Below are positions 12,616 to 24,925 of a stretch of 64,000 nt of DNA, one piece after another. The notes below the pieces were generated by a model. The model ran no database searches and had not been told where the DNA came from. It saw only the letters and a program-made list of their open reading frames with translations. Position numbers and translations under genes: made by a program. Each line of letters starts with the position of its first letter. Position 1 is the first letter of the stretch. Source of the DNA: Perca fluviatilis (lineage: Eukaryota; Chordata; Actinopteri; Perciformes; Percidae); contig NC_053127.1 in the NCBI RefSeq assembly GCF_010015445.1, positions 23,972,745 through 24,036,744 of the forward strand, written 5' to 3'.

Positions 12616-12660
12616 CACAACACAACACAACACAACACAACACAACACAACACAACACAC
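12616..12660. repeat. (CACAA)n pentanucleotide repeat
   Basis: About eight tandem CACAA units directly after the cytokine stop codon, in its 3'UTR. Confidence 0.9.
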
Positions 12661-12837
12661 ACTTTAGACACAGACTTTACATGGAGCTCTCATTTGAGCC
12701 AGTCACAATTTTTTCTCTTTCTTGGGTATTTCCCACAGTTTCTGTCTCACCTCTAACTGTAAGCTCCCAGAACAGAGACACTTACCAACATCCTGTTTTT
12801 CCCCCAAGCCCTCAGTCTCCTGGACTTTCCAAAGATA

Positions 12838-12882
12838 TATTTACTATTTATTGAAATATTTATTAACATGTTATTTATTTCA
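12838..12882 (+). promoter_or_regulatory. AU-rich element cluster in the cytokine 3'UTR
   Basis: At least four ATTTA pentamers occur within about 45 nt, in uridine-rich context, upstream of the poly(A) signal. Such clusters recruit mRNA-decay proteins in cytokine transcripts. Motifs are seen; the destabilising role is inferred from the class. Confidence 0.6.
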
Positions 12883-12976
12883 AAGTAGTTTATTTTATTT
12901 CTCTTACAATATAGAGATACAGTGTTTAACATTATTATATTTGATACAAGTGAAAATATATTTATATATGACTGTC

Positions 12977-12982
12977 AATAAA
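12977..12982 (+). terminator. poly(A) signal of the cytokine gene
   Basis: AATAAA 370 nt past the stop at 12607. The 3'UTR contains a pentameric CACAA repeat (12616-12660) and several ATTTA motifs between 12838 and 12882. Confidence 0.7.
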
Positions 12983-13250
12983 GCGATGAAGCATTTAAAA
13001 CAGTGACGACTTCATGTTATGATTTTCTACTCATTAAAAAAAAAAGGATCAGTCATTACTGCAACATTAAATACATTCTTGTAATAATGATGATGCATAA
13101 GAATTAATAAGGGATCTTCCTTCAGTTGAGTATGTCATGTGTGCTTGTGGAAGCATTGTGTCAAACTACAAACTAACACAACTTCTGAGTGGCAATCCTC
13201 CAGTTAGCTAAAAGGATTACCGTTTGTCTGGTTGCTGTTTTTCGGTTTCT

Positions 13251-16200
13251 TCATGTGGAGTTGATCCGCGGGGCAGTCTGCAGAGTGAGAGACACAGTCA
13301 GCTGGCCAATTTTTTTTTTAATATTATGAAAAACCCTTTCTCCGTGCAGACTCCACACATGACACCAGAACAGCGGCTGACTCACCACTAGCAGATGTCC
13401 TCGCTTGCCTTTGGTAACCTTTAGCTCTGAACCCCTGACGAAATCAATGATTCCCTCTTTGCCTCGAGCCATAGCAAACCTAATACTAATAATAATAATA
13501 ATATTAATAATAATGATTAAAAGATGGGACAGAGAGATGAGTACTGTTGGGTTGCCAATGACCACAATAGATAAGCAGTCAGAGAAGCCTCACCTGCCCG
13601 GGCTGATGTTGACGTAGTTGACTTTGCTGGCCATCATGGCTAGTTTTGTCACCAGCTCGATCACATGGTTGCAGTGTAGGACCAAATCGCCCTAAGGGAG
13701 ACACAGCTGGATTTAGAGTGGTCGCATGGTTGTGAACTAGTCAACAATCTAGATGACTGCTCTGTGTCTTACTGTACCTTCTGCTTATTGTCCTCATTGG
13801 GCAGGTGCAGAACAAACATCCCATCGCTGAGGGAGCTCACAGAGATACCTGTTTAAAGAAAAAACCTGGCTTGTACTTACTGAACTAAAGAACACAATCA
13901 CAATGAATGAATCAGTAACATTAGCCACGCTCTTGAGTCAGTAAAAAGCCGAAAGCTATCTTCCCATCTCCTGATTTGGTTTAATCATAAATGGTCATCC
14001 TCTCAGTTAAAAGTATCTTTCTTAGAGAAACAAGAGATTGGACACACACACTGCTTGGTTGCCGTGGATATTTCTGGAGAAGTGCACAAGTAACATACAG
14101 CGATTGACAGGTGTAATGACTGCTGAAGCTCAAAGAAAAATAAACTTAATGTGAAAACTGTAAAAACTGTAATAACTACTCCTTAGCAATAACAAAACAA
14201 GAGAAATGAAAATGAGCCGAGCAGTGATCATGGATTCCAGGTCATTGCTAAATATAGTAACATAATACTTTTTCTCAAATTGCACCCCCTTCCCAACTCA
14301 GGGCTGGTTTTCACCTCTCAGAGCGGTGTAGTCAATCCTCTGTTTGAGCTTGGTCCGGTCCACCAGCACAGCAAAGGTGTTAGTGAGGAGCAGCTGGCGA
14401 GAGCGAGGCTTGAAACCCCTCCTGTCATGCTTTACGACTGAAACACCGTACTGAGAAGCACAAGGAGACCCGTTACTGTGAGGCAGCTGAAAAAAAAGTT
14501 ATGTAGCACTTTTATAATCATCGCATAGGATAAAAAAAAAGTCCATCCCACCTGCACTTTGTCATTGGCGAGGGTCTGGATGACTTTGAGATTGATTTGC
14601 TCACGTTCTATATAAAGCAATGGGAATGCCTCTGTAAATGTTAATACAAATTCTGTATGGTGTTAATTAGTACACTGGTAATTAAAATGCATGTATCAAC
14701 ACGTACCCAGCCTGGAGTCCAAAAACAGCCTTCCAACACCCTGAGGGTAGCTGTCTTTCTGATCCTTGAAGATCTCACTGGCTACAACCTTCTGCATCAT
14801 CTAGAGGGAAGAAAGGAAAATTAAGCAAGATGAACAATTAACCAGATTTCTTTCTTTAAAAAGCAAGTAAGGCCATGCCTTCTGTAGTACAGTAAGTGTA
14901 CCTGCTTCTTCCATTCAGGTTGGACCCTCCTGCAATACTTCATGACCATGTTTCTCATGTGCATCCTCCGCAGATGCTCAGAGGCCTGCAGGGCACCGTG
15001 GAATTGACAATGCAGAATTTGCATTAATAACTCTGCATATTCTTACTTACTTCTACTACTTATTCATTCTTGTATCCGTTTGTAACGATACAAGGCAGAA
15101 AAATGACCCTCTGTGTGTACCTCAATGAGGGAGGGAGGAGGTGTCGGCCAGTTCTTGTCCAAAACGCTCTTGGGCAGGTTTTTACGTAGATTCTTGAGGA
15201 AGGAGTAGCGCACATGATCCAGGAAATACTCATTCTCAGGGCAGTATTCCTCATGGCGGTAGATGAAGCCCTTTATAAACCTGAACAAAAAGACACATAC
15301 AAGCAAGGAAATTAACTGTACATGCAGTTACAAAAATACATCCAGAAAGAGTAACAAAGTATCAATGAAGCACCTGCGTATTAACTCAGCAGCCTGTCGA
15401 CGCCTCTTAGCCCTCCTGCGTGCTTTCATCCCTCGCCACCCAGACTGGATCACAATCACTACACATACACATACATGCTTATATTAACACCAAGATAACG
15501 TTTATACTCAGTCAAAGTGAACATGCCAAGGTTAGTGTAGTACAGAAAGACAGCTTAGGCCCAAATAGATTTGCTGAAAAATTTAGATTAGGAAAAACTA
15601 CACAAAAGCATATACACCCAAACACATGAGCTGGAATGTAGACCAAACTTTGATGGCCAAAGCAAAAGTATTTTTATATATCACAAACATTTAACAAAGC
15701 ACATAGTCCCAATATGACAATGGAAGATATCCAAAATCAACATTTAAAGAAGTGAAAGTGAGAGTAAAACCCCACCTATAAAGGCACTCAAACCAAAGTG
15801 CGTTTGCAAGGCTAAATTTAAATGCATTTAAAACATACAAACATAATAAACTTTATCACTTTTGTGAGTAGTTATGTGTGTATGCATTTCAGTTTCAGGG
15901 ACACAGTAAGACTGTTCTGTAAAGGAGAGGCAGGAAACTGTGAGAGAGCCAACAGTGGGAGGTGCTCACCTGCACGTCTGATGCGTTGGTACTTGGCTCT
16001 CTCCCTGTAGCCTCTCCATGACGTCTGTAGGGTCAAAGCTGGAACGCAACAAATCAAAGAGAGCAGAGGTGGATTTATGCCTTCATCGAGGTGTTGCAGT
16101 GGATGCTGATGCATAGTTCAGCGTAGGAGTTGTCCTACTGAATACATATGATGTGCTTTAGAAGGCTATGTTGTGTATTCATCATATATCCACGTGCTCA

Positions 16201-16792
16201 AAATGTGTTCATTGCAATAGAGGGGGAGGATTGCAGTGAGAAGATGGTTTGCTGTTTAATAGGTGTAAACACAATAATATGGACATCTCACAACACAACA
16301 ATACCACAAACTATTACCTCAAAAAGAGTTGAATCATTACCTCTCTGACACCATAAACAAATGTACTTCATAAAGGTAATATTTGACACAGGGTCATTAT
16401 CTTCCTTTTTCATTTCAATTCTGAAATGTTTACAATCCTTGCCAGTGTTACTTACCTATATCCGGTTTTTTTGCTTCAAGTGCATCCTCAGTGGTGAAGA
16501 GAGTTTTTGGGAAACGGATGAAGATTTTTGACCTGCAGGAAGTAGACAAAGCAATGTGTGACCAACACGACGGCACAATGCCATTTTGATGATGATACCC
16601 ACTAAGCTACTCACAGATCACCGTTACCAAACTCTTCTCCCACTCTATACTATCCCTCTCCCTCCAACCACACATTACCTGCCCAGTTTGTACTCCTCTG
16701 CTTTGTAGCCTAGGTGGTTGACCAGTGCCGAGACACCATCTGCCAGTCTGCCATGCCAATTGGGCCACGTCTCAGGACACAGGGGCTTATAC
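13251..16792 (-). CDS. myo1c: myo1c converter, IQ neck and TH1 tail exons
   Basis: Exons: 16679-16792 ([12 protein letters not shown] ... EEYKLG), 16456-16532 ([11 protein letters not shown], converter), 15970-16038 ([21 protein letters not shown]), 15374-15458 ([21 protein letters not shown]), 15121-15280 ([20 protein letters not shown]), 14902-14985, 14707-14800, 14552-14607, 14315-14450 ([16 protein letters not shown]), 13778-13848 ([14 protein letters not shown]), 13594-13691, 13386-13479 and 13251-13277 (TAPRINST, stop). Phases are continuous. The basic PH-like TH1 segment is the known phosphoinositide-binding site of MYO1C. The neck would bind calmodulin. Confidence 0.93.
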
Positions 16793-19700
16793 CTAAAGCC
16801 ATTTGTACATAATTATATTGACAGTAGGCTGAACATAGAGCAAATAGAACAAACAGTCAGGGAGGCTGCAAGCCATTCAAAGAGAAGCTCAGTCACCTCT
16901 GAAGAAGCTTCAGCGGCGTGCTCGCCCCCTCCTTTCTTCCTCTCCTTTACCTTTCTTCTCATCATTCCTCCTGCTCTTTATTTTCTACCTTTCATCTATT
17001 CTTATTTTATTTATATTATACATTCCTTTTTCTTATTACATTTCATATTTATTCTTTCATTATCTCCATTCATCTTTCCATTCTTCATCATTCTTTCCTT
17101 ATCTTCTACAAGTTTCACTTTTGTTTGTTTTTCTTTTGTTGTTTTTTTTTCTTTATTGTAATTCTTTATTCCTTTTCCATATATTGTTTTTATTATTTAA
17201 TTGTGTTGTAGTTAGGTTTTAGATCTCTTTAAGATCTCATAAATTTTCAAATGTTTCTAAGTATTTCGTTGTATTTTTGTTTGTTATTGCATTTTTTTAT
17301 CATCTCTGTTTGTTTCATTCCTCTAGTTGTCCTGTGCTGTGTTTTTCTTTTTTTTTCTCTTGTTGTGTTTATTGTTTTTGTGGTTGGTTGTTTCAATTTT
17401 TTTCTGTTAATGTGTCTTTTTGTTTGTTTCTCTTTGTCTTTTTGTTTGTTGTCTTTTTTCTTTCTTGTCTCTCTCTCTCTCTTCTCTCTCCTTTTTCTTT
17501 TTTTTTTTTTTTTTTCTTTTTTTTTGCTTTCTGTGTGTTGTGTGTGTGTCTGATGTATGTATGTATATATATATATATATATATATCAAACCTATTTGCT
17601 TTGAGAACCCAACAACAACTGACTCACTGCAATTCCTTCTGTCTCATACTCCTCCTGCTCAGATCTCAGGGTGAGCTCAATAAACAGCTGCTGGAGCTTC
17701 TCGTTGCAATAGTTGATGCAGAACTGCTCAAAACTGTCAGGAGAAATAAAAGGGAACCCTTAGGCCAAATGCATGCTAGAGTTACAGTGTGTACAAAAGG
17801 TATGTGCATTAGAGACAATTACTGAAGAATTTGGTTAAGAGACTGTGAAGCAGATTAAGAAAGGACAGAAAAATGGAAATGAATATAACCCATACCTATT
17901 GTGCTGTAGGACCTCAAAGCCATAGATATCAAGAAGCCCTATAACTGAGCAGCCCTTACCGCTGTGGTAGATTTCATCCTGCATAACATATAAAGTCAAC
18001 AACATGCAATCAATGGTAAAACACAACAGCCCCACAACATGATAGATAGATAGATAGTTAGATAGATACTTTATTGATCGCCAAGGGGAAATTCAAGGTC
18101 CCAGTAGCTTAAAGGCATCACACACAACATACACATACATCAACAGGATGTTTATAATAACAAATAACAAAAAAATAACAAATCCACATGAATAATATGG
18201 ACAATAAAAGAAAAGATACTAAATAAAAAATCCACATAAATGTACTAAGGGATGTATAAGCATGAGACGCTTGCAGTGACAGGGCAGGTAAGGTGCTCTA
18301 TGATGATGAAATTGCCAGTGTTGTTTTTGGGTTGTTATCTGAACTGTTACTGCACCTTGAGAGCCAGCGACTGATTGATCTTCTCCACCAACCAAGTGAA
18401 TGTCCGGCCATACACGGCCTTGGCTAAGGCATCACGGGCAGACACTGCCTGCTCAAAATCTAGTGGGCTGATCATCTGTAATGCACAAGCACGCAATCAT
18501 GACACAAAATGATGAATTCTCACAGTACACATCAAACAGTGAAAACATGAGAAACAAGGACAACAAGGCCGTCACCTCCTCTCCTTTGGCAGTGAGCTTC
18601 TTGTGAGTGAGTGCCTCCCCGAGGGCTGAGCCATCAACACCCATCAGCTGGAAAACAACAACACATCTGCTCTCAGCTAAGCCTTTTTGCATATTGGAAC
18701 ACCCAATAATACCAGTGGGACTGTTCTGACCTTCGCAAGATTAGTTATCTGAGTCTCAGTGGTGATATAAGTTTCTCCTTCCTCTCCTTCCCCAAACTGA
18801 GTGTTACCCAGATGGAGAACACTGGCGATGATATTCAGCAATTTCTGAGGTCAGACAGGAAAGACAGTTAACAACAACCACACAGATGTACTATCTGTTA
18901 TTTAACTAAATGAAAGACTGGACAGTCAATGAGAATATATTCCTTCATTCACAATTAAAACCAGATACATTTTACTTTAAGTATTTTTCAAAATAACGCT
19001 CATATTTAATTGGTCACCAAAGAATGCTTGAGGCAACAAGTTGATGTAAACAACGCAGGATTCAAAACCTTAAAAAAAAAAAAAATGCCCTTGCAAATGA
19101 TACAAAATGTTTTGGGGTAAAAAAAAAAAATACAGATTCACTATTAAACTGCACAGAAAATAATATTCCCAGTATAATGCAAATGTAAGAACATCGTTCG
19201 CAATGGATTGGATTGCTACGGACCTGCACTTCTTCCTCGGTGAAGCCAATAACAGACAGGGCCTTCATCACAACTTTCCAATTGTTCTTGTCACTGACGG
19301 AGCTGAGTCTGGGACAGTTGCCCTGAACAAGACAATTCAATATTACATAACAACTGATGGTACAATTGCATGGGCCTCAGTTTTAAAACAAAACACCACA
19401 CACACCTTTACCAGATAATGGTAGTTCTGAGGGTTTCTTTCCAGGTCCAGCGTGGTAAGTAGGTCGTTGTCTCCTCCATCCAGAAGCTGATAGAAGATGT
19501 GGAAGTTCCTCTCACCGTGGTTCTGGTGCACTACACGGGATTTCTCCAGCAGGTAGTTCAGGATGTGACCACCCACTGGTGCCCCCTAGGAGGAGTTACA
19601 GAAAACAGTTAAAATGGTTAAAAGCACCCTAGATGTTCAAGTGTTTGAGCATTTATCAAGGATATAACTCAACTAAATGCGATTATTAGTATGGTGTAAG

Positions 19701-22700
19701 CATTTATGATTTCTATAGAGAGTGAGAGTGTGTACCCTAAAGTCAAACTGGACATCCATGTATTTTCCAAAGCGGCTGGAGTTGTCATTCCTAAGTGTTT
19801 TAGCGTTGCCAAATGCCTGCGCAAAGCAAAAAAAAAGGCAGGAAATTAGAGGGAGGAAGTGAAATTAAGAGCAACAATAGCATAATAAAAATCAAACAAA
19901 CAGTCAGGAAAAAACATTAAAAGTATTTACAAATAAAAAATGTGCAAAGGTCATTCTGATTTCTCAGATCCGACAGATAACACTACATATTGTGAAAGAC
20001 AAATAGCGGCTGTTCAGGTCGGACAGTTTAAATACCTCCAGAACAGGGTTTGACTGCAGTAGGCGGTCACCAAGGGTAGCCATGTGATCATTAGTGGGGC
20101 AGGTGACAGCGTAGTAGAGAAGGATCTTCTTGGACGCCTCTGTTTTACCTGCTCCACTCTCACCTGATATCAGAATACACTGGTCCTTCCTTTCGGTCCG
20201 CATGGCCCGGTAAGTGTTGTCTGACACGGCGTAGCTGAGGGAAACATGGTGGTGGAATAGAGTCACGCTAACAACAACTTCATTTAAATGAATGAAATGG
20301 AATGGTTTTTTTGTTAATCAGTTGTTTACATGCGTTATATTATTACATTTATTTGTAAACATTACATTATATTTTTTGCTGTTGACATTTTTATTTTTTG
20401 AAGTTATGCACCATTATACAGTATATTTATGAGCTATAAAAATAGTATTAAAGCATATAATATACACATATCCAGAATATCATTGATTATCTCATGCATG
20501 CCTCAATAAAATCTGTTTGATTGCATGGTTCTCAGCATGCCATGTGATTATTAGCTGGGCAGTTGACAGCAGAGGAAAGCGGAGGACTTTGATGAATAAA
20601 TGTCTGAGGACCATGAAGTGACTCACATGTGCGGCGATATCTCATAGAAGCTGACCCCTCTGTAGCGTTCCATCTGCTGCTTGGAGTAAATCTCCAGCTC
20701 TTTGTAAGGGTTCACCGACACCAACACTGAGCCAATATACGTCTGAGGCAAAATATTAGAACACATGTAGATATGTTTCATCACATCAACTGGAATGTTT
20801 TGGAAGATATGAAGGAAATTGGCTTTATTACATAGATGAGATTTTCTCCGAAGCGTCTCCGTAGGTTCTCTATGAAGGCTGCCTCACTGTTGTAGTTTTC
20901 CAGCAAGACAAAGTCCTGTACCCCGACCCTGTCCCGGGCAGTCAGGGCGCTCTCCATCACCAGGCGCACTCTTCCTTCAACATCCACCTCCTACAGGAAG
21001 AGAGACAAGGAGGAACACACAGTTCAGCAGTACTGCAGAGAGAAGATTTCTGTTACTTCTGTTAACCTTCCAATAGATGCAATTACACCCTGTTGACCAG
21101 CAGGGGGCACAAAAGGCCTAATTCCATTTCATCTGATGATAATACATTCACCCAGTTATGAAAGAATTAACATCTGGCGCTCAATATTACAATAATTGCC
21201 ACATAATTATATTACGAGATAGAATCTATGTATGAAGAGAGACATATTTCAAATGTCTCAAGACTTACTAACAACATCGCCAGCACAACTGTAAACACAC
21301 AAAGTGAGAACAGTTCCACCAAGTCTTGCCAAGATTAAACAACAAAGACATTTAAGGAATCCAAATGATAAACAGACAGGACAGACTCCTCTATTATACA
21401 ATAGTGAGACGTTATTGAGCGTTATGATGTATGTACATTACACACAGACGGGATTTAACCAATGCCACATAGAAAGTGTGTGTACATGTCAACACCACTG
21501 TGATTGCAATCATTGTAGATTGCAGACAAAAAATAATGACCAGTCAGAGGTAGAGAGGCAGAGTGAGAATCTCAGATATGCCCTAAGGTAAGATATTACA
21601 CACAACCACATGCAAAGTCATATAAAGAGATCAAATTCGGCAGTGAATACTTACTGATGATAAATATCCAGACACACAATTCAGTGTGTAATCAATGCAC
21701 TACACCCCATCCAAACAAGCTGCACTCTATCTTCAGTATCAAAGAAACATTTATGTGAGAAGCCCTGCTGTTTTTCTTTACACATTCATATAAAAAAAAC
21801 AAGCAGAAAGTGGAACAAAGGAGCTAGACTTCCACAGGACTTCTGTTTTTCTTGAATTGAGGAGCCTCTCAAGGGTCTCGTTTGGTTGGTTAATGGCGGT
21901 AAAGGGTCATTATCTGTGAGCACTGGATGCAGGAAAATCCTTACAAAAACAAAAGGACAACAGTGGAAGATAGCCAAGAAGGGAGAGCAAAGGAAAGTCA
22001 CTGGACACTTCCACAGCAGCCCCTCCTCTCTACTTCACCTTGGAGTATTGTTCTCCCACTCCAGCAGGTGGACTTCCTACAGATAGCAATTACAGTTCAC
22101 AGTCAGATTTTCCAAAGGATACAACTAAGGAATGTTAGGGTCAGGTTTAGGGCAGGCGTTCAGTGGATGCCACTAAATGTTTCTATGCTTTGTGTCAGCA
22201 GCTCTGCATGCTTTCATATCCAACACTGACGATATGTGTTTTTGCATGCAGGGTCAACAAGAAGTTGGATTCACAAAACCTGAAAGGCTAAATTGGAATA
22301 ATTAGCAGTGCAGACCAAAACGTATCCTTCCCTGGGAGAAATACATATCATGGAACATACTGTAGCTCAAGGAGGGCGTGCACATTTTTATGAAACTCAG
22401 AAAACACCTCCATGTGTTCAGCATACACATCAACCTTTCATGGTGGATGACGCTGACCAGCACTACCTGCCTCTGAACTGTAACGGACTCTTTTTGCATG
22501 GATCTTTCATTCCATAATCCTCAGATCTCATGTCGCTTATGTTCATCTGTGATGTTGTGCTGTGCTGGCAGCGTCTAGGCAGTGTCCACCTTTGCAATGT
22601 CTGAAAGCATCCAAATTTGTGTGAAAATCTTGGTATCCTCACTTGTTTGTTTTTTTTACTCAAAAACACAGCAAGTGCTGTTTTCAAGAATATCTCAGCA

Positions 22701-23564
22701 GTCATGAGTTATATTTTTTTAACTTTTATCCCCATAACACGTGGAACTAATTCAATTTAAATGACGAGAAGCCTCATCCAAAACATCTCTACCTCTACCA
22801 CTGGGGTTTCTAGGAAATCTTGAACGAAATAAAAATCATTTTTATGGAGACACTGTGGCCGAGATACCTTCAAGGCCACAGGTCTGGGATGTAGATATAA
22901 CCAGAATGCAATAATCCATGCAGCTTTGTTGTCAGTGAACTGACCTGAGGCTCAGTTGTTACAGCAGAGAGAGTCTGATCTAACTGACAGGCTCCCAGCA
23001 GCGCTTGAGTGCTTTATGGGGGATTTGACTCCAAGTACCAGGGAGCTTCAGTGAAATCTGCAGGTTTGTGGGTGCAGCCACAGTGACAACCAGTGAGGAG
23101 GCTAACCCAGCATTGGGACTTGGCTCCAGGCCCCATGACTAAGCTCTGCTGGGCCGACTACATTCGAATTGTCTTCCTTATAAGGCATGCCCCACCACTC
23201 TGTCCCAGGGCGAGCTGCTCTGGTACCACAGCTGGCTCTCTTACACTGATGTGCTAGTAATGCATATGGTGGGAAAATACCAACTTTATCTTCTTTGGGC
23301 TGCTTGGGTTAAAGCTTTTACAAAAACCAAAATACACACTGACTCATACATGGGAGAAAAAAAAAATCTCAAAATGACTCATTGTTCTGTTTTGCTTTCC
23401 CCCCCATGAGTGAGACAGTGAATTGGTTGATTGGATCTTGTGCTTCACTGTGTAAGCACAGATAATGCACACACATAAAATGCAGTCAGTGTGCAGCACT
23501 AAACATGAAAACACAACAAGGAGCATCGTAGTAGTCAGGATCTTACCCTGCCTTGGTACCTCAT
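13251..23564 (-). CDS. myo1c: class I unconventional myosin (myosin IC), with missing motor exons
   Basis: Single-headed, actin-based motor that links membranes to actin. Exon 1 (23547-23564) encodes MRYQGR, matching the MRYR-type N-terminus of vertebrate MYO1C. Exon 2 holds [20 protein letters not shown]. Twenty-five exons are recognisable, all in phase with AG/GT borders except across one gap. Head: P-loop [13 protein letters not shown], switch [11 protein letters not shown], switch II DIYGFE. Neck: IQ motifs. Tail: TH1 domain with the phosphoinositide-binding [12 protein letters not shown] segment. It ends TAPRINST and stop 13251-13253. About 837 codons are found against about 1,040 expected. 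The absent part is the motor from after EEYETEGIA to the exon encoding YKPLCPETW (see 16793-17627). MYO1H is a weaker alternative. Confidence 0.92.
16793..17627. other. position of missing myo1c motor exons; pyrimidine-rich low-complexity filler
   Basis: Vertebrate MYO1C has about 200 residues here: lower 50K, actin-binding surface, relay and SH1 helix. These 835 bases contain no such exon on the minus strand. Instead there is a normal donor and intron start near 17626, then (AT)n and (GT)n, then about 650 bases of drifting C/T-rich sequence down to about 16920. A possible degraded 3' end of the preceding exon, GAAGCTTCTTCAGAG followed by GTGACT on the minus strand, lies at about 16896-16915. 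Joining the flanking exons directly gives an immediate stop (GCA GTA TAA). An assembly collapse is the likeliest explanation. Confidence 0.7.
17628..20990 (-). CDS. myo1c: myo1c exons 2-12, N-terminal motor domain
   Basis: Exons: 20832-20990, 20627-20742, 20036-20234 (P-loop), 19736-19816 (switch I), 19406-19585, 19224-19322, 18731-18844, 18576-18647, 18356-18475, 17896-17978 (switch II, DIYGFE) and 17628-17733 ([16 protein letters not shown], ends EEYETEGIA). All phases agree, with no internal stop. A GATA-type retroposon remnant (18038-18300) sits in the intron between 17979 and 18355. After the last exon the expected WEPVQYFNN-type exon is not found. Confidence 0.93.
18038..18300 (-). mobile_element. 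retroposon 3' remnant with GATA tail, in a myo1c intron
   Basis: A (GATA)n tract is followed by TACTTTATTGATCGCCAAGG, then GGGGAAATTCAAGGTCCCAG and ACACACAACATACACATACA. I recognise this arrangement as the end of a widespread fish LINE-type retroposon. The body is truncated and AT-rich, and no reverse transcriptase ORF remains. Confidence 0.6.
23547..23564 (-). CDS. myo1c: myo1c first coding exon (MRYQGR)
   Basis: Six codons from ATG at 23564, then a GTAAGA donor. It joins exon 2 at 20990 in phase 0, giving [20 protein letters not shown]. Two starts are therefore possible: this one and the internal Met of MESALT in exon 2, which parallels the known MYO1C isoforms. Confidence 0.8.
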
Positions 23565-24861
23565 CCTGTCCTGTTGTTGGAAGAAGAAGGCTGAATTGGT
23601 GGTCCCCCCCAGGTGCTCCTCCTCCCGTGACAGACTCCTCAACTGTAACTTGTCATCCACCTTTGCCAGTGGGCGACAGAATTAGGCAACTTATCTTCTT
23701 CTCCCCCCGCCCCACGTCAGTTACTTTCGCACTTTCTCTCAGCTTTAGTCTCTTTCTCCACGTCTTTCTTCCTCCTCGTCTGGCTCCCCTGTGAGGACAA
23801 ACGATACACACTTTGGCCAAAACACAAACAGCACCTCTTGTTTATACCTTCAATTAAACTTCCCTTTGACATGTCAAGTACATGTCCGCCTCTCCGTGAC
23901 TCCCTCTCCTTCCCTCTAAACTATATTGCATGGAACAAGGGCAGGAACTCCACTCACACGTCACACAACTGGACAAAAAAAAAAGTCAAGGGAAAGTAAG
24001 CTGCTGGGAAGATCCAGAGAAACAGAGAGCCGAGAGGGTTTGGAAAATTTTGTTAAGAGCCCCAAACTGCAAACATGTAATCACTGTCCAGCCATATAAA
24101 AAGGGAAAAAACTAATCACATGATGAGATCTCATTGCATTCTTTCTTTCCCTCCCTCCCTGTTTAGTTTGTGCCCTCCCTTTTCTCCCACAAGCTGAGAC
24201 AGATTCACATGGGATGTGAGTTATGGAAGTGTTTTAACAGCAAGACTGCCTGTCTCCTCGTGGCTGTCTTCCACTGTTGACGAAATAACTTCCATCATCA
24301 TCATAACATCACTCTGCAGATATTTTAAAGTTTGCTATCAATATGATATTAGTCTGAGCTGTCATATTCCCCAACTGGTTGGTTTTCCAAGCAACATTCA
24401 TAATGCAACAAGTACTACATAGCCTAATACTAATTTTACATAAAATGGGCTGTCTGCATGGACCATCAGATTCCTCACTTCTTACGTTCCCTCCCGTTCT
24501 AGGCATTTTTGGGGAGTGCTGTCAAGGCCACATTGTCTCTGTGAGAGAACAGCACCCTCCTCTGGTCTCCCTCTCTCCCCTTGTGCTTGCTCTTACCCCA
24601 TTTTTCCTCACTCTCTCCACGCCTCACTCCCTTTTCTTTGCCAGCATCATCAAATATCCAACGCTGAGGAATCTGAATAATGTTACCCAGATGGGGAGAG
24701 CCTCTTGCTCTTTTTCTCAATCTCTGGCTGTCGCAAATGTTCTTAAAGCAAGGAAGAAAATATTCTCCATGTGCTGTGCCAGTTGGTGTCACTACAAACT
24801 TCATTTTGGTGCTTTGCCTCTTTTACCATATATAGTAAGCAGTCCTGCCAGGTCTACCCTT

Positions 24862-24925
24862 GACTATATATATTTATATCTATATCTATATATAGATATA
24901 GATATCTATATATAGATATAGATAC
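24862..24925. repeat. palindromic (TATATC/GATATA)n repeat
   Basis: TATATC units switch to GATATA units, so the tract is self-complementary and can extrude as a cruciform. No gene lies nearby. Confidence 0.8.

Noticed and set aside
17277..17825. 182-codon plus-strand ORF rich in Phe, Leu and Cys
   Set aside because: Translation of the pyrimidine-rich tract plus the antisense of a myo1c exon; a composition artefact.
24379..24915. 178-codon plus-strand ORF
   Set aside because: No domain, and its end is translated from a TATATC repeat.
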